Below are positions 6,808-10,872 of a DNA stretch of 10,872 bases, piece by piece. Where the stretch lies: the NCBI GenBank assembly GCA_964573775.1, contig CAZNKU010000047.1, forward strand, positions 1 through 10,872, given 5' to 3'. The notes beneath the pieces are model-generated. The model was given only the letters and a program-made list of their open reading frames with translations. It was not told where the DNA came from and did no database searches. Origin of the DNA: CAZNKU01 sp964573775 (GTDB lineage Bacteria > Bacillota > Clostridia > Monoglobales > Firm-18). The position numbers and the translations under genes are program-made. Numbering within the stretch: the stretch's first letter is position 1; each line of letters opens with the position of its first letter.

Positions 6808-7578
6808 TCAATACCCCGATTTCAGTCTTTTTTGTCTGAAAATTTCGTACATAACAATACTTCCCGCAACAGAAGCATTCAAGGATTCGGAATTTCCGCA
6901 CATAGGAATAAGTGTGCGTATCTGTGCCATATCTGCAACTTCGTTGCTTACACCGTGTGCTTCATTACCCACAACCACAGCGGTTTTTTCGGGAAATTCT
7001 ATGTCATAAAGGTCTTTCGAACCATCAAGTACTGTGGCAACTATTGCATAGTCTGCAAGATGGTCTTTTAAATCCTGAATCTGTGCAAAATATACGGGTA
7101 CACGAAAAATTGACCCCATTGTTGAACGCACAACCTTAGGGCTGTACGGGTCCACAGTGCCTTTAAGTAAAACTACGCCTCCCGCACCACTGCATTCCGC
7201 AGTGCGGATAAGAGTACCAAGGTTACCCGGGTCAGAAACTCCGTCACATACCAGCAATGTGTCGCAGGTAATTTCTTCTATATTATAATCTGCCATTTTA
7301 CAAACTGCTATTATACCCTGTGTAGTTTGTGTATCGGAAAGTGCTGCAAACATTTTATCGCTTACGCGGTATACAGGCAAATCATAATCAACCCCTGCAT
7401 AGTTTTCCGAAACAAATAGATATTCTGCAACACCAGCATTTACTGAATCCTCAACAATACGTTGTCCTTCTGCAATAAACAGCTTGGTCTTGTTACGTTC
7501 AGAACGGTTTAGCAGTTTTTTTGTCTGTTTGTATATTTTATTTTCTGTTGAAGTAATTTCTTTTATCATATTATTCAC
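6808..7578 (-). CDS. TrmH/SpoU-family RNA 2'-O-methyltransferase
   Basis: This SPOUT-class, SAM-dependent enzyme methylates a ribose 2'-OH of rRNA or tRNA. The N-terminal substrate-binding part (about 1-100) resembles the L30e-like domain of this family (FIAEGQRIVEDSV). The knotted catalytic domain has DPGNLGTLIRTAE (116-128), VVGNEAHGVS (202-211) and IPMCGNSESLNASVA (224-238). It is closest in layout to the YsgA/RlmB-like 23S rRNA group, but the target nucleotide cannot be told from sequence. The start is uncertain. A GTG at 7578 has AGGA only 4 nt upstream. The ATG at 7569, 13 nt from the same AGGA, gives MIKEITSTENK, which fits family N-termini. It is the first gene of the unit with dprA-topA-trmFO. 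Confidence 0.93.
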   Translation of the reverse strand: MNNMIKEITSTENKIYKQTKKLLNRSERNKTKLFIAEGQRIVEDSVNAGVAEYLFVSENYAGVDYDLPVYRVSDKMFAALSDTQTTQGIIAVCKMADYNIEEITCDTLLVCDGVSDPGNLGTLIRTAECSGAGGVVLLKGTVDPYSPKVVRSTMGSIFRVPVYFAQIQDLKDHLADYAIVATVLDGSKDLYDIEFPEKTAVVVGNEAHGVSNEVADMAQIRTLIPMCGNSESLNASVAGSIVMYEIFRQKRLKSGY

Positions 7579-7602
7579 AACATCCTGAATTTTATATTAG
7601 GT

Positions 7603-7631
7603 AATATAACAGAAAATTTTTAAAAAATCAA
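7603..7631 (-). promoter_or_regulatory. Promoter for the methyltransferase-dprA-topA-trmFO unit
   Basis: TTGATT (7631-7626), a 17-nt spacer and TATATT (7608-7603), preceded by TGT, form an extended -10 promoter. The start would fall near 7596, giving a short leader of about 20-30 nt to the first gene. Confidence 0.6.
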
Positions 7632-7663
7632 CTACAAATTTTTGAAATATAATTTTTTCCTAA

Positions 7664-7700
7664 AAGACAGCAAATGGGGACGCATGCGTGTGCGACCCCA
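7664..7700 (-). terminator. Hairpin after rplT, probable weak terminator
   Basis: On the minus strand TGGGG pairs with CCCCA (7700-7696 with 7679-7675), followed after a T-T mismatch by CGCA/TGCG around a 6-nt loop. That gives nine pairs, mostly G-C. It begins 10 nt after the rplT stop and is followed by TTTGCTGTCTTTT, a broken T-tract. It most likely ends or reduces transcription of infC-rpmI-rplT before the next unit. Confidence 0.55.
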
Positions 7701-7710
7701 ATTAAAATCA

Positions 7711-8067
7711 TTATTTTCTTGCTTCTTTAGCTGTTTCTACCAAAGCTGCGAAAGCTGCAGCATCAGATACTGCGATTTCAGCAAGCATTTTTCTGTTAAT
7801 GCTGATTCCAGCTTTTTTAAGACCGTTCATCATTGTGCTGTAGTTCATACCGTTAGCACGTGCAGCAGCATTGATACGAGCAATCCATAGCTGACGGAAA
7901 TCTCTCTTCTTCTGCTTTCTGCCGATGTAAGCGTTAGACATAGCCTTCATAACTGCTTCGTTAGCAGTTCTGAACAAACGGCTTCTGCCACCTCTGTAAC
8001 CTTTAGCAAGCTTTAATATTTTTTTATGTCTTTTTCTAGTGTGCATAGCACCTTTAATTCTAGCCAT
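7711..8067 (-). CDS. rplT: 50S ribosomal protein L20
   Basis: L20 binds 23S rRNA early and is needed for 50S assembly. In Bacillota and in E. coli it also represses its own operon. The 118-residue, strongly basic protein shows MARIKGAMHTRKRHKKILKLAKGYRG and the family signature KKRDFRQLWIARINAAAR at about 53-70. Length is normal. GGAGGT (8082-8077) lies 9 nt before the ATG. It is the last gene of infC-rpmI-rplT, 31 nt after rpmI. Feedback by L20 on the attenuator in front of infC is the expected regulation, by analogy with Bacillus subtilis. Confidence 0.98.
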   Translation of the reverse strand: MARIKGAMHTRKRHKKILKLAKGYRGGRSRLFRTANEAVMKAMSNAYIGRKQKKRDFRQLWIARINAAARANGMNYSTMMNGLKKAGISINRKMLAEIAVSDAAAFAALVETAKEARK

Positions 8068-8098
8068 TTATAATTTACCTCCTACGCTTTATCGAATA

Positions 8099-8299
8099 TT
8101 ATTTGTATGGAATTAACTTCTTGATAACTGCTGCATTTGAATCATGGCAGTAAGCAGCCTTTCTAAGGCCTCTTTTTCTCTTAGTTGTTTTCTTGTTCAA
8201 AATATGACTTCTGAACGCAGAACCTCTTTTTACTTTACCTGTAGCTGTAAGCTTAAATCTCTTAGCAGCACCTCTGTGAGTTTTTATTTTATTAGCCAT
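8099..8299 (-). CDS. rpmI: 50S ribosomal protein L35
   Basis: This small basic protein of the large subunit has 66 residues, the usual length. It has the family pattern KTHRGAAKRFKLTATGKVKR near the N-terminus and HILNKKTTKRKRGLRK in the middle. AAAGGAGA (8315-8308) lies 8 nt before the ATG. It sits 31 nt after infC and 31 nt before rplT in the classic IF3-L35-L20 operon, so the three are surely cotranscribed. Confidence 0.98.
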   Translation of the reverse strand: MANKIKTHRGAAKRFKLTATGKVKRGSAFRSHILNKKTTKRKRGLRKAAYCHDSNAAVIKKLIPYK

Positions 8300-8330
8300 A
8301 AAGCAATTCTCCTTTCGTATTCGCTTTTAT

Positions 8331-8843
8331 TTAAGCACCTTTCGGTGAAATAAACATAGACATATTTCTGCCTTCCATTTTTGGTTGCTTGTCTACAACA
8401 CCCACTTCTTCAACCTCTTCCTTGAAACGGATAAGTATATCCTCGCCAAGTGAAGCATGGGTAACTTCTCTTCCACGGAAACGTACGGTTACTTTAACCT
8501 TGTTGCCGCTCTTTAAAAACTTTTTAGCATTGTTAACTTTTGTGAAGAAATCATGATCGTCAATGTTAGGTGTAAGTCTTACTTCCTTGGTTTCAACAAC
8601 CTTCTGGTTTTTACGCTGTTCCTTTTCCTTCTTTGCAGCTTCAAAACGGAACTTACCATAGTCCATAATTTTGCAAACAGGCGGAGTAGCATTAGGAGCA
8701 ATCATAACAAGGTCAAGATTCTTTTCGCCTGCCATATCAAGAGCCTGCTTTGAAGAAACTATGCCAAGCTGTTCTCCGTTGTCGCCGATAAGACGTACTT
8801 CCTTATCTCTGATTTGTTCATTAATAGCATGTTCTTTACTGAT
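8331..8843 (-). CDS. infC: Translation initiation factor IF-3
   Basis: IF3 binds the 30S subunit, prevents premature joining of 50S and checks the start codon and initiator tRNA. The conserved protein (about 170 residues) runs from SKEHAINEQIRDKEVRLIGDNGEQ through VCKIMDYGKFRFE to PKMEGRNMSMFISPKGA, covering the N domain, the lysine-rich linker and the C domain. There is no ATG, GTG or TTG where homologues begin. The frame extends to an ATG at 8897, but that codon lies inside the terminator hairpin of the leader. I place the start at the ATC codon 8843-8841, 7 nt after GGGGGT (8856-8851). Rare AUU/AUC starts are known for infC and allow IF3 to limit its own translation. GTT at 8846 is a less likely alternative. 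The identity is certain; the start is inferred. Confidence 0.93.
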   Translation of the reverse strand: MSKEHAINEQIRDKEVRLIGDNGEQLGIVSSKQALDMAGEKNLDLVMIAPNATPPVCKIMDYGKFRFEAAKKEKEQRKNQKVVETKEVRLTPNIDDHDFFTKVNNAKKFLKSGNKVKVTVRFRGREVTHASLGEDILIRFKEEVEEVGVVDKQPKMEGRNMSMFISPKGA

Positions 8844-8983
8844 AACATCTACCCCCAAAAATGAAAAAATGTGGATAGCATAAAGCCATCCACACATATT
8901 ATAAAACTGATATTATTAACAATTTTATAACCCAGTCAACCCATTGTCGAAAAGGTGAGAAAGTTGGATAACTTCTGCTTTGC
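8844..8983 (-). promoter_or_regulatory. infC operon leader: attenuator of the L20-leader type
   Basis: The ~140-nt leader ends in an intrinsic terminator just before infC. An upstream segment, GAAGTTATCCA (8975-8965), can form 11 uninterrupted pairs (three of them G-U) with TGGATGGCTTT (8892-8882), the 5' arm of the terminator plus part of its loop. The same upstream segment can instead fold locally as AGAAGTT-ATCC-AACTTTCT (8976-8958, one bulge). That gives two exclusive states: antiterminator, or local hairpin plus terminator. In Bacillus subtilis the infC-rpmI-rplT leader is known to be terminated when L20 binds. The same logic is inferred here; the L20 site itself was not identified. Confidence 0.65.
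8864..8894 (-). terminator. Intrinsic terminator upstream of infC
   Basis: TGTGGATGGC (8894-8885) pairs with GCTATCCACA (8879-8870) over a TTTAT loop. The stem has ten pairs, one of them G-U, followed at once by TTTTTT (8869-8864) and, after CA, another TTTTT. It lies 21 nt before the proposed infC start, so termination here would shut off the operon. Confidence 0.85.
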
Positions 8984-8989
8984 TTAAAT

Positions 8990-9018
8990 ATGTTAACACA
9001 AAAGAATGTCTTTGTCAA
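8990..9018 (-). promoter_or_regulatory. Main promoter of infC-rpmI-rplT
   Basis: A perfect TTGACA (9018-9013), a 17-nt spacer and TAACAT (8995-8990) with the extended TGT in front form a strong vegetative promoter. The start is expected near 8983. A second promoter-like set lies inside the leader: TTGACT at 8939-8934, 18 nt, TAATAT at 8915-8910, and a TATAAT at 8903-8898. A start there would skip the antiterminator but keep the terminator. Confidence 0.7.
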
Positions 9019-9044
9019 TAGTTTTTTGTAATTTTTTTATACTG

Positions 9045-9074
9045 TTGCGAAAAAGTTTGCTGCTGTGTTATAAT
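9045..9074 (+). promoter_or_regulatory. Promoter of rlmH
   Basis: TTGCGA (9045-9050), an 18-nt spacer and a perfect TATAAT (9069-9074) preceded by TGT. It is divergent from the infC promoter, with the two -35 boxes 26 bp apart. The leader to the rlmH ATG is only about 15-20 nt. Confidence 0.65.
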
Positions 9075-9097
9075 AATGAAGAAAAAGAGGTGCTTTT

Positions 9098-9550
9098 ATG
9101 ATTACAATAGAAATAATTGCAGTAGGAAAAATAAAGGAAAAGTATTTTACAGCGGCAATTGAGGAATACAGCAAACGCCTTTGCAGATACTGCAACTTCA
9201 AAATAACCCAGGTACAGGACTTCCCTGATGACAATATGGAAATACAGCGTGAGGCAGAGCTTATAATTCCCAAAATAAAGGGTGTATGTGTTCCTTTGTG
9301 TGTTGAAGGCAAACAACTGTCAAGTGAAGAGCTTGCTGAATTTATAAGCAGAATGTCCGTGGAGGGAAATTCTCACATCTGTTTTATTATAGGTGGTTCA
9401 AACGGCCTGGATGACAGAATTAAAAATATGGGAAAGTTGAAGCTTTCGTTTTCAAAAATGACATTTCCTCATCAGCTTATGAGAGTAGTTTTAACCGAAC
9501 AGATTTACCGTGCATTTAAAATTATAAACAACGAAAACTATCACAAATAG
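9098..9550 (+). CDS. rlmH: 23S rRNA pseudouridine-1915 N3-methyltransferase RlmH
   Basis: RlmH uses SAM to methylate pseudouridine 1915 in helix 69 of 23S rRNA, acting on assembled 70S ribosomes. The 150-residue SPOUT protein starts MITIEIIAVGKIKEKYF. It has the SAM-site FIIGGSNGLD (96-105), the segment FPHQLMRVVLTEQIYRAF (123-140) and the C-terminal NENYHK that reaches the active site. It is a few residues shorter than the ~159 of most homologues, but both ends are conserved, so it is complete. AGAGGTG (about 9086-9092) precedes the ATG. It has its own promoter and appears monocistronic. No clear terminator follows; the next ~45 bases are A/T-only. Confidence 0.96.
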   Translation: MITIEIIAVGKIKEKYFTAAIEEYSKRLCRYCNFKITQVQDFPDDNMEIQREAELIIPKIKGVCVPLCVEGKQLSSEELAEFISRMSVEGNSHICFIIGGSNGLDDRIKNMGKLKLSFSKMTFPHQLMRVVLTEQIYRAFKIINNENYHK

Positions 9551-9596
9551 TTCTTTTAATATTACAAAAAAATTTAAAAAATATTTTGAAAATCTA

Positions 9597-9624
9597 TTGA
9601 CTTATATAAACAGTATGTTATAAT
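9597..9624 (+). promoter_or_regulatory. Promoter of hslO
   Basis: TTGACT (9597-9602), a 16-nt spacer and a perfect TATAAT (9619-9624) with TGT in front. Its extended -10, TGTTATAAT, is identical to that of rlmH. The start is expected near 9631, leaving a leader of about 80 nt that contains an 8-codon frame (9665-9691) and the GGAGGT site of hslO. Confidence 0.7.
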
Positions 9625-9710
9625 GTTGGCAAAATTTAAAATACCGAGGGAAAAGATAAATTTTATGAACTTAAACAACTTAGTGAACTAACCGGAGGTA
9701 ACAAAGAAGA

Positions 9711-10607
9711 ATGAGTGACAAAATAGCTGTTGCATTAACAGATAATGCAGCAATGAGAATTTATGCCGCAGTTACAACAGACATTGCGGCAAAAGCACAG
9801 AAAATACACCAAACTATGCCCCTTGCCACAGCAGCACTGGGAAGAACTTTAACGGCAGGTGCCCTTATGGGCGCTATGCAAAAAGATGAAAACGTGTCCC
9901 TTACCGTACAATTCAAAGGCGACGGTCCATTGGGAACAGTAGTTGTAGTGGCAGATTCCAAAAGCAATGTGCGTGGATATGTACAAAACCCACAGGCAGA
10001 TTTACCGTTGCGTCCTGACGGAAAAATTGACGTAGGCAACGGCATAGGCAAAAACGGATATTTAAGTGTTATCCGTGATTTAGGCAAGGGTACACAACCA
10101 TACATCGGTCAGGTAGAAATTACATCAGGTGAAATTGCAGAAGACCTGACATACTACTATGCCACAAGCGAGCAAATACCAACCGCAATATCCTTAGGTG
10201 TATTGGTCGACAGAGACTACTCCGTAAAAGCGGCAGGCGGATATGTTATACAGATGATGCCCGGTTGGAGTCCTGATGACGAACAGCTTATTACAGCAAT
10301 AGAAAAAAGACTTGGTGAAATACCACCTGTAAGCACAATGGTAGATAAGGGTTACACACCGGAAGAAATTATAAAAGAAATTTTAAGTGATGTAATGCCA
10401 TATCATATTCTAAAGGAAGAAACTCCCGAGTATAAATGTAACTGCAGTAAGGAAAGAGTTGAGTCTGCACTTATTTCTATTGGTAAAAAAGACCTTTCTT
10501 CCCTGCTTGAAGACAACGGAACAGAAGTAAATTGTAACTTTTGTGATAAAATTTATAAGTTTTCAACACAAGATATTGAGGAGCTTTTGAAAAAATGCAC
10601 TAAATAA
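9711..10607 (+). CDS. hslO: Redox-regulated chaperone Hsp33
   Basis: Hsp33 is a cytoplasmic holdase. Under oxidative stress it releases zinc, unfolds its linker and binds unfolding proteins. The 298-residue protein has the N-terminal core (ATAALGRTLTAGALMG, then FKGDGPLGTVVVVAD), the G-rich middle (NGIGKNGYLSVIRDLG) and the C-terminal redox switch. The four zinc cysteines are in CNC (243, 245) and CNFC (275, 278), all present, so the switch should work. GGAGGT (9694-9699) is 11 nt before the ATG, a slightly long spacing. It has its own promoter and terminator, so it is transcribed alone. Nothing visible suggests a stress-specific sigma factor; the promoter looks vegetative. Confidence 0.97.
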   Translation: MSDKIAVALTDNAAMRIYAAVTTDIAAKAQKIHQTMPLATAALGRTLTAGALMGAMQKDENVSLTVQFKGDGPLGTVVVVADSKSNVRGYVQNPQADLPLRPDGKIDVGNGIGKNGYLSVIRDLGKGTQPYIGQVEITSGEIAEDLTYYYATSEQIPTAISLGVLVDRDYSVKAAGGYVIQMMPGWSPDDEQLITAIEKRLGEIPPVSTMVDKGYTPEEIIKEILSDVMPYHILKEETPEYKCNCSKERVESALISIGKKDLSSLLEDNGTEVNCNFCDKIYKFSTQDIEELLKKCTK

Positions 10608-10619
10608 AGTGCGTTTTTT
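10596..10619 (+). terminator. hslO terminator overlapping its stop codon
   Basis: TGCACT (10596-10601) pairs with AGTGCG (10608-10613), five Watson-Crick pairs plus a G-T, around a 6-nt loop, followed by TTTTTT (10614-10619). The 5' arm lies in the last codons of hslO and the TAA stop is in the loop. The stem is short but the form is that of a Rho-independent terminator. Confidence 0.75.
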
Positions 10620-10659
10620 ATTTCTCCAAAAATTTTTCGAAATTTTTTTAAAAAAATGC

Positions 10660-10688
10660 TTGACATTTTGTTTTCGTTGTAGTAGAAT
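10660..10688 (+). promoter_or_regulatory. Promoter of the tRNA cluster
   Basis: A perfect TTGACA (10660-10665), exactly 17 nt, and TAGAAT (10683-10688). It follows a run of A/T tracts (10627-10656) that could act as an UP element. Start near 10695. The 5' leader of the precursor has ACGGG/CCCGT complementarity (10700-10704 with 10723-10727). Confidence 0.8.
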
Positions 10689-10741
10689 ATATCTTGCTGA
10701 CGGGTTCAGTAGAGAAGAATGTCCCGTAGTTTAATATAGTT

Positions 10742-10818
10742 GGCCGAGTAGTTCAGTTGGTTAGAACGCCAGCCTGTCACGCTGGAGGTCGAGGGTTCGA
10801 GCCCCTTCTCGGTCGCCA
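10742..10818 (+). tRNA. tRNA-Asp (GTC)
   Basis: A complete cloverleaf. Acceptor GGCCGAG (10742-10748) pairs with CTCGGTC (10808-10814, one G-U). The D-arm is GTTC/GAAC, the anticodon stem CCAGC/GCTGG and the anticodon GTC at 10776-10778. The T-arm contains TTCGAGC, the discriminator base is G, and CCA is encoded (10816-10818). It reads aspartate codons GAC and GAT. It is the first gene of a tRNA operon. Confidence 0.97.
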
Positions 10819-10821
10819 TAT

Positions 10822-10872
<51 letters not shown>

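Noticed and set aside
8844..8897. ATG at 8897 as the infC start
   Set aside because: The codon lies inside the 10-bp terminator stem. The added residues are not conserved in IF3, and there is no ribosome binding site upstream of it.

Overview
The window looks like a core-genome segment of a low-GC Gram-positive bacterium of the phylum Bacillota, most likely class Clostridia and perhaps Oscillospirales. The A/T-rich intergenic DNA, strong GGAGG-type ribosome binding sites, TTGACA/TGnTATAAT promoters, the folate-dependent tRNA methylase TrmFO (the Gram-positive type) and the infC-rpmI-rplT and dprA-topA-trmFO gene orders all point there. The genus cannot be fixed from the sequence alone.

Layout. 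Positions 1-500 contain no convincing gene. They hold a GC-rich stretch ending in a terminator-like hairpin, then a dense run of perfect or near-perfect palindromes (177-481). From 501 to 8843 everything is on the minus strand. Read in the direction of transcription, the first unit is infC (IF3), rpmI (L35) and rplT (L20). The second is a TrmH/SpoU-family RNA 2'-O-methyltransferase, dprA, topA and trmFO, packed with gaps of 1 and 21 nt and a 4-nt overlap. The third is rpsB (S2) and tsf (EF-Ts), with its own promoter embedded in the 3' end of trmFO. From 9098 onward the genes are on the plus strand: rlmH, hslO (Hsp33), and a tRNA cluster of tRNA-Asp(GTC) followed by the start of tRNA-Phe(GAA), cut by the window end.

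How the genes fit together. Nearly everything serves translation: initiation factor, ribosomal proteins, elongation factor, rRNA and tRNA methylases, and tRNAs. DprA and TopA handle DNA, and Hsp33 is a redox-activated chaperone. Six promoters can be read with good -35/-10 spacing. infC and rlmH diverge from a shared 255-bp intergenic region.

Most notable points. (1) The infC leader carries an intrinsic terminator just before the gene, and an upstream segment can form 11 continuous pairs with the terminator's 5' arm. This is a complete attenuator of the kind known for L20-controlled operons of Bacillota. (2) infC has no ATG/GTG/TTG at the conserved start. An AUC codon, 7 nt after a GGGGGT Shine-Dalgarno sequence, is the best candidate. 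(3) Downstream of tsf there is a roughly 300-bp cluster of palindromes bounded by inverted copies of one module, which looks like a dispersed repeat or a non-autonomous element. I saw no defence system, phage, CRISPR array or insertion-sequence gene. Most of the window is ordinary housekeeping DNA.
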